From NCBI GenBank assembly GCA_004563715.1, contig SIRX01000152.1, forward strand, positions 1 through 47,186: DNA of 47,186 nt. The letters run 5' to 3'. Made by a program: the position numbers and the translations under genes. Numbering within the stretch: the first letter of the stretch is position 1; each line of letters opens with the position of its first letter. Origin of the DNA: Actinomycetota bacterium. GTDB lineage: Bacteria; Actinomycetota; Rubrobacteria; Rubrobacterales; Rubrobacteraceae. Under the pieces are notes generated by a model that was given only the letters and a program-made list of their open reading frames with translations, had not been told where the DNA came from and ran no database searches. Shown here piece after piece: positions 31,846-41,030 of the stretch.

Positions 31846-34699
31846 ATGAGACCTCGCCTATGAGGGGGGCGGCGGGGTCTTGCCCGGCGCGCCGGACGGT
31901 GCTCTTGCCGTCCTCGTCTTCCTCCAGCATCCAGACCTCGTCCACGAGGGCGGCCTCCTGCACCTCCCCGACGTGGGAGATGACAAAGATCTGCCCGAAG
32001 GACTTTTTCAGCCGTTCCAGGGCGAGCAGCACGTTGTTGCGGCGCTCGTCGTCCAGGCTGCCGAAGACCTCGTCGAGCACGAGAAAGCCCAGGGTCTCGC
32101 TGCTCCGGGCGGCTATTATCTTGGAGAGCGCCACCCGGGCCGAGAGGCTGGCCACGTCCGCCTCGCCGCCGGAGAAGCGCTCGATAGCGTAGGAGTCGTC
32201 GAACCGGTCGAGTAGCCGAACCCGGTAGTTGTCGTCGAACTCCAGCCGCTCGTAGCGGCCGTCGGTGAGGTCCCGCACCAGGCTCGACGCTTCGTTCTCC
32301 AGCGTGGGGCGCACCCGGGAGGTGAGGCTCCGGAAGAACTCGGTGAACAAGACGTCCATCTCGTCCATCCGGGACGCGGCCGCCGCCTGTTCCCCGGCGA
32401 GCTTCCGCTCCGCCTCGAACCGCTTGAGTTCTCCGGTGAGCGTGTCTATCAGGTGCTCGGCGTCCTTCCACTCGTTGCCCAGGTGCTCCCGGGCATCCCG
32501 GAGCCGTGACAGCTTCTCTTCGGTTTCGGTGACCTGGTTTGCGGCGGCTTCGTACTCCCCCTCGTCAAAGCCGAGGACGGAGACCTCCCGCCGCAAACCG
32601 GCGGCTCTCGCCTCCGCCGCCCGTGCTCGCTCCCGGGCCTCCTCGAGCGCGCGCTCGATTCCGGGCCGCCTCCGTACCCGGCGCTCCAGCTCTTCACACC
32701 GGCCCCGGCCCCTCTCCAGCCGGTCTTTCTCCTCGCGCAGCTCTTCGTGGACCCGGGCTTCGTATGCGGCGCCGTCCAGCGTCTCCAGCTCGGATGAGAG
32801 CGCTTCGGCCCGCCTCCGGAGGCTGGCGTGCTCCCGGGCCAGGCTTTCCACGCCGGGCCGGGCGTCCCGCAGCGCCTGCAGCCGCTCGCACCGGCCGCGC
32901 GCATCTTGCAGCTCCTCGTCGGTGGGGGCGGCGGTTTCGGAGACCCGCTCCTCCAAGCCCCGGACCCGCTCCCGGGCGTTTTCCAGGGCTTCGAGGCGGG
33001 CCCTGGCCCGTTCCTGCGCCAGGCCCAGCGCCTCCCGGAGCTCCCGCCAGCGGCCGAGCTTGCCCGAGACCTTCTCCAGCCGCTCCCCGGCGGCCTCCGC
33101 GGAGGCGGTGAGCTTCCCGGTCTTTTCTTTCTCGCGGGCGGCGCGGCGCCGGAGGGAGGCGGCCTGACGCCGGAGGGTGTCCAGGATCTCGTCCTGCTCG
33201 CCCGCGACGAAGGGCCGCCGGCAGGTCGGGCAGTGGTCCTCCACGCCGCTTTCTATGGCTTTTAGTGCCTTGTCTACGTTGCCCGCCTCCTGCTCGTCGG
33301 CGCTGTTCCGCGCGCGATGCCCGGAGGCGAGCTCCAGCAGCTTCTGGCGCTCCTGACGCAGCTCGTCCTCCCGGCGTTCCAAGTCCTCGCCGCCGGAGAC
33401 GTCCTCGGTCTCGGCCGCCAGCCGATCCACCTCCCGCCGGGCTTCGTCGTGGCCCTCCCGCGCCCGCCGGGCTTCTTCTTCGGCCCGGCGCAGCTCCTCG
33501 TGCCCTTCCCTGAGCTCCCGTAGCTTCTCGTGCCGCTGCTCGGCCTGCTCTAACGAGCCGGCGGCCCTCTCCAGCGCCCGGGCCGTCTCCTCCAGGAGCT
33601 CCGGCCCGTCCAGCTCGAAAAGGGCGTCCCAGCCCTCAACCGGCTCTTCGTCCCGGCCGTCCAGATCCTCCAGGATGTCCCAGACCCCGGACTCGATCCT
33701 GGAGATCCTCTTCCGGGCTTCCAGAAGCTCCGCGCGGGCCGCCTCGCGCCGCTCCACGCGCCGCCGCTCCTCCTCCAGGGCCTCCAGCTTCTCCGTCAGA
33801 TCTGGCAGCCGGGAGATCTGGGGTCTCAGCCGCCCGAGCTCCTCTTCGGCGGCGTCCAGCTCCTCCAGTTCCTGCTCCGCTGCCGAGGCCCGGTCTGCCG
33901 CCCGGTCCCGGTCGCCCTCGGCTTTCCGAAGCTCGCCCGAGAGCCGGTTGTGCTCCCGGTAGGAGGTCTCCAGCGCCGCGCGGGCCTCGCGGGCGGCGTT
34001 CAGCTCCTCCCGCGCGCGCTCCATCTCCTTGACGACCCTATCCAGCTCCTCCTCGACGCGGTGGAGCCCGGCGCGCTGCTCCTCCAGGCTCTTTTCGATC
34101 GCCGCCGGGTCGGCGGCGTCGAGGCGGGACTCCAGCACCCGCACCTCGGAGCGGAGCTGGTTGCGGTCCTCCCGCAGGAGCTTCTGGGCGTCCTCCACCC
34201 GGCTGATGCCGAGCATCCGGCTGACGCGTCGCACCCGGTTTATGCCGTCGTCGTGGGCGAAAAAGCGCAGCTCCTTTTGCCGGGCGAAAAAGGTCGCCTC
34301 GAACGCCGTCCGGTCCATGCCCAGCAGGTTCTCCTCGACCCACCGGGTGACGTCCGAGGAGCCCTCCACGATCGTCTTGCCCGAGCCGTCGCGGGCCTCG
34401 GCCGCCGTGGAGCCGCTCTTGAGCTGCCGCCGGACGGTGTAGGAGTCGTCGCCGAGGGCCAGGGTCACCTCCACAACCGTGGGGTCCTTGGCGGAGCCGC
34501 CGCTCCAGGGGATCAGCTCGTTGGAGAAGCGGGGTCCGCCGCCCCGGCTTCCGAAAAACGCCCACAGGATGCTCTCGAACAGGCTGGATTTGCCGGAGCC
34601 GTTGCGCCCGATCACCCCGATGGCCCCCTCCGGTGGATAGAGTTCCAGCGGGTCGTGCAGCTGCTTGTAGTTCTCGATGTAGAGGCGCTCCAGGATCAC
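31838..34699 (-). CDS. sbcC: SbcC-like SMC-type nuclease ATPase
   Basis: 953 residues of the SbcC/Rad50 type. Walker A is GRNGSGKSS at 31-39, long Glu/Arg-rich coiled coils follow, and the zinc hook CPTC is at 490-493. The C terminus has the signature FSGGEADVASLSARVALSKI and Walker B FLVLDEVFGSLDD. It processes DNA ends and hairpins with SbcD. GTG at 34699 overlaps the sbcD stop (GTGA). The stop codon lies within a long hairpin. Confidence 0.93.
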   Translation of the reverse strand: MILERLYIENYKQLHDPLELYPPEGAIGVIGRNGSGKSSLFESILWAFFGSRGGGPRFSNELIPWSGGSAKDPTVVEVTLALGDDSYTVRRQLKSGSTAAEARDGSGKTIVEGSSDVTRWVEENLLGMDRTAFEATFFARQKELRFFAHDDGINRVRRVSRMLGISRVEDAQKLLREDRNQLRSEVRVLESRLDAADPAAIEKSLEEQRAGLHRVEEELDRVVKEMERAREELNAAREARAALETSYREHNRLSGELRKAEGDRDRAADRASAAEQELEELDAAEEELGRLRPQISRLPDLTEKLEALEEERRRVERREAARAELLEARKRISRIESGVWDILEDLDGRDEEPVEGWDALFELDGPELLEETARALERAAGSLEQAEQRHEKLRELREGHEELRRAEEEARRAREGHDEARREVDRLAAETEDVSGGEDLERREDELRQERQKLLELASGHRARNSADEQEAGNVDKALKAIESGVEDHCPTCRRPFVAGEQDEILDTLRRQAASLRRRAAREKEKTGKLTASAEAAGERLEKVSGKLGRWRELREALGLAQERARARLEALENARERVRGLEERVSETAAPTDEELQDARGRCERLQALRDARPGVESLAREHASLRRRAEALSSELETLDGAAYEARVHEELREEKDRLERGRGRCEELERRVRRRPGIERALEEARERARAAEARAAGLRREVSVLGFDEGEYEAAANQVTETEEKLSRLRDAREHLGNEWKDAEHLIDTLTGELKRFEAERKLAGEQAAAASRMDEMDVLFTEFFRSLTSRVRPTLENEASSLVRDLTDGRYERLEFDDNYRVRLLDRFDDSYAIERFSGGEADVASLSARVALSKIIAARSSETLGFLVLDEVFGSLDDERRNNVLLALERLKKSFGQIFVISHVGEVQEAALVDEVWMLEEDEDGKSTVRRAGQDPAAPLIGEVSSG

Positions 34700-35847
34700 G
34701 GCGGGGGCTCCCCGCTCGTCGCGCGCGCCAGGTACCCGCGGCCTTTCTCCAGGAACTCCTCGGCGAACCGCTTCTCCAGCTCCCCGCGCTCCCGCCGGGC
34801 GGCGACGAACGCTGCGAACTCCTCGCCCAGCGGGCCGAACACGGCCGTCGCTGGGGCGGCGTCCGCCTCTTCCGGCCTTTGTTCGGCGTGGATCTCCAGG
34901 CTGAAGTTCAGGCAGCGCCGCTGGAGGTCGCGCAGGAGGTCGCGGTCGACGCCGCTCGGCACCCCGCGCTGCACGTCGTAGGCCCGGAGGCGGACCACCG
35001 CGCCGTCCAGGTCGGCGTCGGCGGTGCGGGCCCGGATCCCCTCCGTAAGCCCTTCGGCGTCCAGGCCGTGGGCGGAGATCTTGGGCAGGTCGATCATGGG
35101 CCGCGCCTCTATCGGGACGTGCTCGACCGTGGGCGGCCCGCCGCCCGCGAGCTCCACCACCGCGAAGCCCGGAACGGAGGCGACCTCGCCGAAGCCGAAC
35201 CGCTCGGTCGCTCCGGCGTAGTAGGCGTTCTCCCGGTGCTCGTGGAACTCGTGGTAGTGGCCGAGGGCTACGTAGTCGAAGGCCCCTTCCAGCATCCCGG
35301 AGTGGAGGTTCGCCTCGCCCATCTCGTGCTGGCGCGTCTCCAGTTGCGGTACCAGGCCGTGGGTGACGAGGATGTTGACGTCCGCGTCGCGGTCCGGCAG
35401 CACGGCCCCCGAGCCGGCGACCGCGCCGTGGGGCACCAGGGTCACGCCCACGGCTACGTCACCGGCCGCCTCCACGCAGCGCTCCATCTCGAAGCCGTGG
35501 GCCGAGCGGGCGTTCACCAGGTTCGCGTACTCCAGGGCGGCGGTCGTGGTCCGCAGGCGCGGCGTCTCGTGGTTGCCGGCGGCAACCAGGTACGGGATGT
35601 CCGTGCGGGTAATGCGGAACGTCTGCTTCAGAAAGCCGATGATCACGTGCGTCGCCGGGCGCACCGAGTCGAAGACGTCGCCGGAGTGGATGACCAGGTC
35701 CACGTCCCGCTCCAGGACGGCGTCCACCACCCGCTTGTACGCCTCCTGCACGTCCACCTCCCGCTGGTTGCGGTTGGTTTTCGGGCACAGCTTCGAGTAG
35801 CGGGAGTAACCCAGATGCGTGTCCGAGATGTGGGCGACCCTGACTAT
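34696..35847 (-). CDS. sbcD: SbcD-like exonuclease subunit with apparent ATA start
   Basis: Mre11/SbcD nuclease partner of SbcC. VAHISDTHLGYSRYS (first metal motif) is encoded from 35838 down, then HSGDVFD, AAGNHETPR, THGL and GHYHEFHEHR. The first ATG/GTG/TTG in frame is GTG 35757, which would remove HISDTHLG and kill the nuclease. Upstream the frame reaches a TAA without any standard start. ATA at 35847 lies 10 bases after AAAGGG and gives 383 residues, the family length, with an opening (IVRVAHISDTHLG) matching other SbcD proteins. A G-to-A change of an ATG, or a non-canonical start, is the simplest reading. Confidence 0.85.
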   Translation of the reverse strand: MVRVAHISDTHLGYSRYSKLCPKTNRNQREVDVQEAYKRVVDAVLERDVDLVIHSGDVFDSVRPATHVIIGFLKQTFRITRTDIPYLVAAGNHETPRLRTTTAALEYANLVNARSAHGFEMERCVEAAGDVAVGVTLVPHGAVAGSGAVLPDRDADVNILVTHGLVPQLETRQHEMGEANLHSGMLEGAFDYVALGHYHEFHEHRENAYYAGATERFGFGEVASVPGFAVVELAGGGPPTVEHVPIEARPMIDLPKISAHGLDAEGLTEGIRARTADADLDGAVVRLRAYDVQRGVPSGVDRDLLRDLQRRCLNFSLEIHAEQRPEEADAAPATAVFGPLGEEFAAFVAARRERGELEKRFAEEFLEKGRGYLARATSGEPPP

Positions 35848-35878
35848 CTTCCGACGACCCTTTCTAGAAAGCCCCCGT

Positions 35879-35885
35879 TATTCTA
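35879..35885. promoter_or_regulatory. Symmetric bidirectional -10 between sbcD and the glycosylase gene
   Basis: TATTCTA reads as TATTCT forward and TAGAAT on the minus strand. Either could serve as the -10, giving divergent transcription of sbcDC and the glycosylase from overlapping promoters. Confidence 0.45.
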
Positions 35886-36046
35886 ACCGGATCGGCCCGG
35901 AGTTCACGGGTGTCGTTGTCCGGTGGAGGTTGCTGTATCCTCACGAGGATGCTCGTCACGAACCCCGAGAAGCCCGGAAGCGCCGGCGGAGCCCGGCCGG
36001 GAGTTCCCTCCTGAGCCCCGGACAGGAAATAGCGCAGGTTCCGCTC

Positions 36047-36958
36047 GTGGGCCCGGCGGGAGAGAGGGTAGACCTCGACCGCACCTTCCTCTCGCACGGC
36101 CTGACCTCGCTGCCCCCGATGCGGGTGGACCTCCCGACCCGGGCCTTCGAGGTCACCCTGCCTCTCGCCGGGTACCGGCCGCGCGTGGTGAGGATGTACC
36201 CCGGAAACCCGGGGTACGCCGGCGTCGCGGTAGCCGGCCCGCCTCCCGCAAGCCGGGAGAGCGTAGAGGTTCTGGCCGGCGTCCGGCACGTGCTGCGCCT
36301 GGACGAAGACCTCTCGGAGTTCTACGAGCTGGCCGCCGGTGACCCGGACCTCGCCTGGGCCGCGGGCGGGGCTGGACGCCTGGTGCGGAGCCCGACCGTC
36401 TTCGAGGAGGTCGTGAAGACCATCTGCACCACCAACTGCGCGTGGTCGGCCACGGAGCGCATGGTTGGGGCGCTCGTCGAACACCTGGGGGAGAGGGCGG
36501 CCGGAGCGGACCTCGTCGGAGGCTGGAACCGGGCCTTCCCCACCCCGCGGGCGATGGCCGAGGCCGGGGAGGAGTTCTACCGGGACGTGGCCCGCGCCGG
36601 CTACCGGGGACGCTACCTGCGCTCGCTCGTCACCTCGGTTGCCGAGGGTTCGCTGGACCTCGAAGCGCTGGGAGACGCCACCCCCGAGGAGCTGCCGGAC
36701 GGCGAGCTGGAGCGGCGGCTGCTGGCCCTGCCGGGCGTGGGACCCTACGCCGCCGCCCACGTCATGATGATGCTCGGGCGGTACTCGCGCCTGATCCTCG
36801 ACTCCTGGACCCGGCCCCGGTACGCGCGGCTCGCGGGCCGGGAGAGCGTGCCGGACGCGGAGATCGTCGGGCGCTACGCGGCCTACGGGCGGCACGCGGG
36901 GCTCGCCTTCTGGCTCTACCTCACGCGGGACTGGGTGGAGGCCGAAGGGTCGTCCTGA
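36047..36958 (+). CDS. HhH-GPD family DNA glycosylase
   Basis: 303 residues in the chosen frame. The helix-hairpin-helix is LPGVGPYAAAHVMM, and the catalytic Asp follows in LILDSW. The N-terminal half (LDRTFLSHGLTSLPPM, FEVTLPLAGYRP) resembles the AlkA-type domain of 3-methyladenine/8-oxoguanine glycosylases. It removes damaged bases. The frame is open far upstream, with TTG 35930 as an alternative start, but the extra 39 residues are Arg/Pro-rich and unlike the family. The start is therefore uncertain. It is divergent from sbcDC. Confidence 0.85.
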   Translation: MGPAGERVDLDRTFLSHGLTSLPPMRVDLPTRAFEVTLPLAGYRPRVVRMYPGNPGYAGVAVAGPPPASRESVEVLAGVRHVLRLDEDLSEFYELAAGDPDLAWAAGGAGRLVRSPTVFEEVVKTICTTNCAWSATERMVGALVEHLGERAAGADLVGGWNRAFPTPRAMAEAGEEFYRDVARAGYRGRYLRSLVTSVAEGSLDLEALGDATPEELPDGELERRLLALPGVGPYAAAHVMMMLGRYSRLILDSWTRPRYARLAGRESVPDAEIVGRYAAYGRHAGLAFWLYLTRDWVEAEGSS

Positions 36959-36965
36959 GCCCCGT

Positions 36966-37889
36966 TCAGGAGGCCCCGGAGGCCTGCCGGACGAACTTGT
37001 TTATGGAGGGGGCGCTCAGCTCGGTGTACACGCCGGGGTAGCCGGCCCGGCCGCAGCCGTTGCCGAAGCTCGTCACCCCGATCTGGCGGTACCCGCCCCG
37101 GACGGGGACGAAGAGCGGTCCTCCGCTGTCCCCCTGGCAGGTATCCACCTTTTCCCGGCCCGCGCAGACCATCAGCCGGGGAAAGACCCGGAGGGAGGGC
37201 TCTCCCAGCGAGGCGTAGCTGCGGCGGCATTTCCTGTCGGAGACGATTGGGGGCCGGGCCTCCCGCATCCGGTCGACGGTGCTGCCGCCAAAAACGCCGG
37301 GCTCTTGCCTGAGCCCCCAGCCGGCCACCAGCACCCGGCGCCCGGGGCTCTTGAACGCGTTGGACCCGGACCTGTCGAGCTGGATGGGCTTTGCCTTCAC
37401 CGGTTTGTTCAGCCGGATCACCGCGACGTCGAAGGCGGCGTTCCTACCCGTGTAGCGGGGGTGGATGCGGATCGCGCGGGGTCCCGTGACCCGGCGTATC
37501 ACGCCCTGGCGGCTGTTCAGGACCGTCCGGCCCACCGTGACCCGCACCTGCCGCAGGGGGAAGGTGCCGTTCTTTATAGCCCGAGCGCAGTGGGCCGCGG
37601 TCATGACGTGCTGGCGGCTGACGAGGGTCGCGCCGCAGAAGTGGTCCTCGCGCGGGGAGGTGCCGGCCCGCTCGTTCTGCAGCGACGCCATAAACCGATA
37701 CTTGCCATTCGCCACGAGACCGCCGCCCACGACCTGCCCCTCTAGCGTTGGCTCCTCGGCTGCCGGGGCTGAAACCGCCGCGGCCAGGCACGACCCAACT
37801 GCCAGGACGAGCGCCACAACCGCGCAGGCCCCCAGCCTGAAATACCTGTTTCCGGCAGCGGCCACGCCCGTCCCGGTGGTCTGTCTCAC
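36966..37889 (-). CDS. Secreted trypsin-like serine protease (S1)
   Basis: 307 residues. A signal sequence with a hydrophobic core (about 18-43) precedes a chymotrypsin fold: TAAHC (His100), FDVAVIRL (Asp154) and GDSGGP (Ser255), with Asp249 at the base of the specificity pocket, as in trypsin, predicting Arg/Lys cleavage. The activation site is unusual: QVVGGG instead of the classical R-IVGG. GTG 37889 has GGGAGGAC upstream. Cys pairs in the fold fit an exported enzyme. Confidence 0.9.
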   Translation of the reverse strand: MRQTTGTGVAAAGNRYFRLGACAVVALVLAVGSCLAAAVSAPAAEEPTLEGQVVGGGLVANGKYRFMASLQNERAGTSPREDHFCGATLVSRQHVMTAAHCARAIKNGTFPLRQVRVTVGRTVLNSRQGVIRRVTGPRAIRIHPRYTGRNAAFDVAVIRLNKPVKAKPIQLDRSGSNAFKSPGRRVLVAGWGLRQEPGVFGGSTVDRMREARPPIVSDRKCRRSYASLGEPSLRVFPRLMVCAGREKVDTCQGDSGGPLFVPVRGGYRQIGVTSFGNGCGRAGYPGVYTELSAPSINKFVRQASGAS

Positions 37890-37951
37890 GCCGTCCTCCC
37901 CCTATCCGCTGTTTCTCTACCGCAGCAGGCCCTACGAGACGAAAGTTACTT

Positions 37952-37966
37952 GCGGGGGCTACCCGC
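37952..37966 (-). terminator. Weak hairpin spanning the PH-gene stop
   Basis: GCGGG/CCCGC stem of 5 base pairs with a 5-base loop, covering the stop codon at 37959-37961 of the upstream minus-strand gene. No strong U-run follows. Confidence 0.3.
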
Positions 37967-39422
37967 TGTCAAGTCGGGCGGGGCCGGGGCCCAACGCTTC
38001 GACCAATTTGCCGGCTGCCGAGCGGTCCAGGTCCACAACCTGAAAAGTCGCGCCGCCCCCGCCGGAGGCGACCCGCGCGTGGAGGGTCGCCAGGCGGACC
38101 CGCCGCTGGAACGGGCTCAAGGATATGCCGCGCGACTGGAGCCGGCGGCGGGGGGCCACGGCCGTCGTGCGGGCCAGCGTCCGGGTGCGCACGACCAGGC
38201 TGTCGCCCGCCAGCGCCCAGCCCGCGTCCCGCCAGCGCAGCCAGCCGTAGAAGGCCGCCGGTACGGCGAGCAGCAGGGCGAAGAACCCCAGAAAAGAGCC
38301 GAAGTTGACGAAGGCGAACAGCCCGATACCGGCGCCGACCAACAGGAAGACGGCCGTGGACCGGAACACGTAGCGCCGGAGGGCCCGGCGTGGGAGCGGG
38401 CGCAGCTCCGGCTCGACCGCGAACTCCGGGGTGGCGGTCTTGAGAAACTTTCGGACCTCCCGGCGCGGCAGCAGCGGGAACAGGGTGGTCGAGACGCCGG
38501 CGTCCTCGCCGTAGCCGGCGCTCTCCACCTTCAGCATAGCGAGGCCGAACGGCTGGCGCAGCACGCCCTCGACCATCTGTACGGCCTGGATGCGGGCGAG
38601 CGGTATCGTGGCCTCGCGCCGCTCCAGCAGGCCGCGCTTGATGTACAGGAAATCCCCGTCGCGGGAGAGGGTAAAGCCCGTGTAGGCCAGGACCGTGCCG
38701 GCGATGGCGAGTAGCCAGGCGAAAAAGCCGACCACAAGCGCAAGGGCCGCCAGGGCCACCACGGAGGTCGGCGCCAGGAACTCGTAGAGGCGCGCCAGAA
38801 CCCTCTCCGAGAGAAAGTTGTCCAAAAACTGGGAGGCGACCGCGATCAGGGAGAGGGCCACCCCGATCTGGCCGCTGGTGGCGCCCGCCACCAGCAGGCC
38901 CCGTGTCCCCAGACGCCGGATGACCTCCGGTCCTGCGGCTGCTTTCTCCGCGCCCTCGGACGGTTCGGGACGGTAGCCCTCTATCTCCCGGCGCAGGGCT
39001 TCGGCGGCCTCCCGGCTCACCGCCGAAAGCGAGGCGTCGGGCTCGCCGGCGGTGCCGCCCGCCGTCTCGACCCGTACCTCCACGACCCCGAAAAGGCGCT
39101 GGACGACGCCCTGCACCGTATCCACCGATTGGACGTGGTCCAAGGGCACGGTCCGCTCGTTCTTCTGCAGCACGCCCTGGCGCAGGTGGAACGCACCGGC
39201 GGAGGTCCAGTACCGGGTCGCCCGCCAGGAGAGAAAGCCCCAGACCGCCGAAAAGACCACGACCAGGATGCCGGCGATGATCAGGAATACCGTAAACCGC
39301 ATCCCGCCACCGAAGATCGCCGCCGCGCCCCCGGCGGCGAGGGCCCCGACCCACTGCCGGACGGTCCTGAGGGCCCCGACGAGCATGGCCGCCGGGTGGA
39401 GGCGGCGGGGCTCAGAGCTCAT
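37959..39422 (-). CDS. Bacterial PH-domain (bPH2/YdbT-like) membrane protein
   Basis: 487 residues of the YdbT-like family. Hydrophobic pairs of helices (about 42-68, 170-245, 345-385) alternate with bPH2 modules that share the pattern GxLxRREATIPLxRIQxVxxxEGxLRxxFGLAxLxVE (visible near 85-120 and 255-300) and a partial third near the C terminus. Such proteins are thought to act at the membrane; exact role unclear. ATG 39422 overlaps the upstream PH gene by 11 bases. Confidence 0.85.
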   Translation of the reverse strand: MSSEPRRLHPAAMLVGALRTVRQWVGALAAGGAAAIFGGGMRFTVFLIIAGILVVVFSAVWGFLSWRATRYWTSAGAFHLRQGVLQKNERTVPLDHVQSVDTVQGVVQRLFGVVEVRVETAGGTAGEPDASLSAVSREAAEALRREIEGYRPEPSEGAEKAAAGPEVIRRLGTRGLLVAGATSGQIGVALSLIAVASQFLDNFLSERVLARLYEFLAPTSVVALAALALVVGFFAWLLAIAGTVLAYTGFTLSRDGDFLYIKRGLLERREATIPLARIQAVQMVEGVLRQPFGLAMLKVESAGYGEDAGVSTTLFPLLPRREVRKFLKTATPEFAVEPELRPLPRRALRRYVFRSTAVFLLVGAGIGLFAFVNFGSFLGFFALLLAVPAAFYGWLRWRDAGWALAGDSLVVRTRTLARTTAVAPRRRLQSRGISLSPFQRRVRLATLHARVASGGGGATFQVVDLDRSAAGKLVEALGPGPARLDSG

Positions 39423-39891
39423 CTTGCTCCCCGGTCAGGGCGGCGATCCGGTCCCGCACCTCGGCGGCGATCGGGGCGGAGAGCTCGGGGATGTGGTTCG
39501 CCCCGGCGGCGGTGTAGAAGACGACCGTCGCGAGCCCGAACCAGCGCTGGAGCGGGCCGTGGCGGGTGTCCACGTGCTGGATGCGGGAGAGGGGCACCAG
39601 CGTCCGGCTGACCCAGATAATGCCGCGCTGGAGGTCCACCTCGTCTTCCCGGATCTCGTAGCGCCACCACCGCCAGCGCAGCGGCGGCAGCACGCCGACG
39701 AACAACACCACCAGCGCCAGCGCCGCCAGCGCCGGCAGGAGGGCGATCGGCAGGGGAAGGTTCGTGAACCTCACGAGGAACGCGCTGATCCCCGCGCCGG
39801 CGCCCACGAACGGCGCCGTCCCGAGGGCGGCCGAGATCCGCCACAGGGTCCTGGCGCGGGGGTCCAGCCTCTCTGAAGGCTCGCTCTTCAC
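39412..39891 (-). CDS. Small bacterial PH-domain (YdbS-like) membrane protein
   Basis: 159 residues: two membrane helices (about 15-38 and 45-68) followed by one bPH2 domain (YEIREDEVDLQRGIIWVSRTLVPLSRIQHVDTRHGPLQRWFGLATVV). It is the usual partner of the larger YdbT-like protein encoded downstream. GTG at 39891 lies five bases after the rlmN stop, so rlmN and the two PH genes are probably one operon. Confidence 0.87.
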   Translation of the reverse strand: MKSEPSERLDPRARTLWRISAALGTAPFVGAGAGISAFLVRFTNLPLPIALLPALAALALVVLFVGVLPPLRWRWWRYEIREDEVDLQRGIIWVSRTLVPLSRIQHVDTRHGPLQRWFGLATVVFYTAAGANHIPELSAPIAAEVRDRIAALTGEQDEL

Positions 39892-39896
39892 GGGCG

Positions 39897-40940
39897 CTAG
39901 GTGAGCTGGACTACGGGCCGCCCGCGCAGGTCCTTCGCCGCGAGCTGGCCGCAGGCGGCGTCTATGTCCTGGCCCCGGCTCGGCCGCAGCGTCGCCGGGA
40001 GGCCACGCTCCCGGGCCTCCGCCAGGAACTCCCGCGCCCGCTTTTTGGAGGTCGCCGCGTACCCGGTGTCCGTCCAGTTAAAGCGGAGCAGGTTCAGGTG
40101 GTAGAGCGGGTGGTCCAGGAGCTTCGAGAGGGCGGCAGCGTGCTCCGGCTGGTCGTTCACGCCCGCGAGCAGAGTGTACTCGAAAAAGAGCTTCCGGCGG
40201 GTCTTGTCGACGTAGTAGCGGGCGGCGGACATCAGCTCCGGGATGGAGTGGCGGGCGGCGACCGGCATGATCTCGCGCCGCTGCTCCTCAAAGGGGGTGT
40301 GCAGCGAGATCGCCAGGTGGAACTGCTCCGGCTCGTCGGCGAAGCGCCGGATCCTGTCCACCAGCCCGCTGGTAGAAGCCGCGATGGACCGGGCCGCGAG
40401 CCCGAAGCCCTCCGGGTCGTTGAGCACCTTGAGCGCCCGCAGCGTCTCGGTGTAGTTCAGGAACGGCTCCCCCATCCCCATGACGACGACGTTGGAGACC
40501 CGCTCGGGCGCGATGTCCCGGGCCGCGACGAAGACCTGCTCGGCGATCTCGCGGGCCTTCAGGTTGCGCTTGATGCCGAGCAGCCCCGTGGCGCAGAAAG
40601 TGCAGGCCATCGGGCAGCCGATCTGGGTTGATATACAGACCGTGCGCCGCTTTTTCTCCGGGATCATGACCGTCTCGATGGCGTGGCCGTCGTGGGTGTG
40701 GAACAGGTACTTCCGGGTCCCGTCGGAGGCCCGGTAGTGGCGCTCCAGGGTAAGGGTCGAGGCCGGGACCTCCGCCGCCAGCGCGGCCCGCAAGCCCTTG
40801 GGCAGGGAGGTCACCTCCTCCCAGTCGCGCACGAGCGAGTTCGTGAGGGCTTTATAAGCCTGGTCCAACCGGTAGGCGGGCTCGCCGCGTTCGGCGAGGA
40901 GTCTCTGTACGTCGGGTATGAAGTCTGCGGCTCTCGTCAT
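39897..40940 (-). CDS. rlmN: RlmN-like radical SAM rRNA/tRNA adenine methyltransferase
   Basis: 347 residues. The radical SAM cluster motif is CPMACTFC (Cys109, Cys113, Cys116), followed by [10 protein letters not shown] and, near the C terminus, [11 protein letters not shown] with the methyl-carrying Cys. It methylates adenine 2503 of 23S rRNA and some tRNAs. ATG at 40940 gives the family length; a longer frame upstream is Arg/Pro/Gln-rich and not protein-like. A perfect TATAAT lies 7 bases before this ATG, so the mRNA is probably leaderless. Confidence 0.93.
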   Translation of the reverse strand: MTRAADFIPDVQRLLAERGEPAYRLDQAYKALTNSLVRDWEEVTSLPKGLRAALAAEVPASTLTLERHYRASDGTRKYLFHTHDGHAIETVMIPEKKRRTVCISTQIGCPMACTFCATGLLGIKRNLKAREIAEQVFVAARDIAPERVSNVVVMGMGEPFLNYTETLRALKVLNDPEGFGLAARSIAASTSGLVDRIRRFADEPEQFHLAISLHTPFEEQRREIMPVAARHSIPELMSAARYYVDKTRRKLFFEYTLLAGVNDQPEHAAALSKLLDHPLYHLNLLRFNWTDTGYAATSKKRAREFLAEARERGLPATLRPSRGQDIDAACGQLAAKDLRGRPVVQLT

Positions 40941-40947
40941 GCCCCGG

Positions 40948-40953
40948 ATTATA
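40948..40953 (-). promoter_or_regulatory. Perfect -10 (TATAAT) of rlmN
   Basis: Minus-strand TATAAT, 7 bases before ATG 40940 with no Shine-Dalgarno between: leaderless geometry. A 12-base tandem repeat lies at the -35 position. Confidence 0.65.
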
Positions 40954-40965
40954 CCGGCGGCCGGC

Positions 40966-40989
40966 CGTTTGACAGGTCGTTTGACAGGT
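40966..40989. repeat. Tandem 12-base repeat between rlmN and marP
   Basis: CGTTTGACAGGT occurs twice in a row without mismatch. Each unit contains TTGACA on the plus strand, but neither is correctly spaced from the marP -10. It covers the -35 area of rlmN. Confidence 0.65.
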
Positions 40990-41017
40990 GAACGAGGTAG
41001 GAAAGGAGTTTCGAGGG

Positions 41018-41023
41018 TAGAAT
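41018..41023 (+). promoter_or_regulatory. -10 element of a probable leaderless marP mRNA
   Basis: TAGAAT, 7 bases before GTG 41031. AAAGGAG at 41002-41008 is 22 bases away, too far to serve as ribosome site. Confidence 0.5.
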
Positions 41024-41030
41024 CTGCTGC

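Noticed and set aside
32265-33167. Plus-strand 300-residue frame inside sbcC
   Set aside because: Ser/Arg/Ala-biased shadow of the coiled-coil codons on the other strand, with no recognisable motif.
40969-40986. The two TTGACA copies as -35 elements of marP
   Set aside because: The distances to the TAGAAT at 41018 are 43 and 31 bases, far beyond 16-19.
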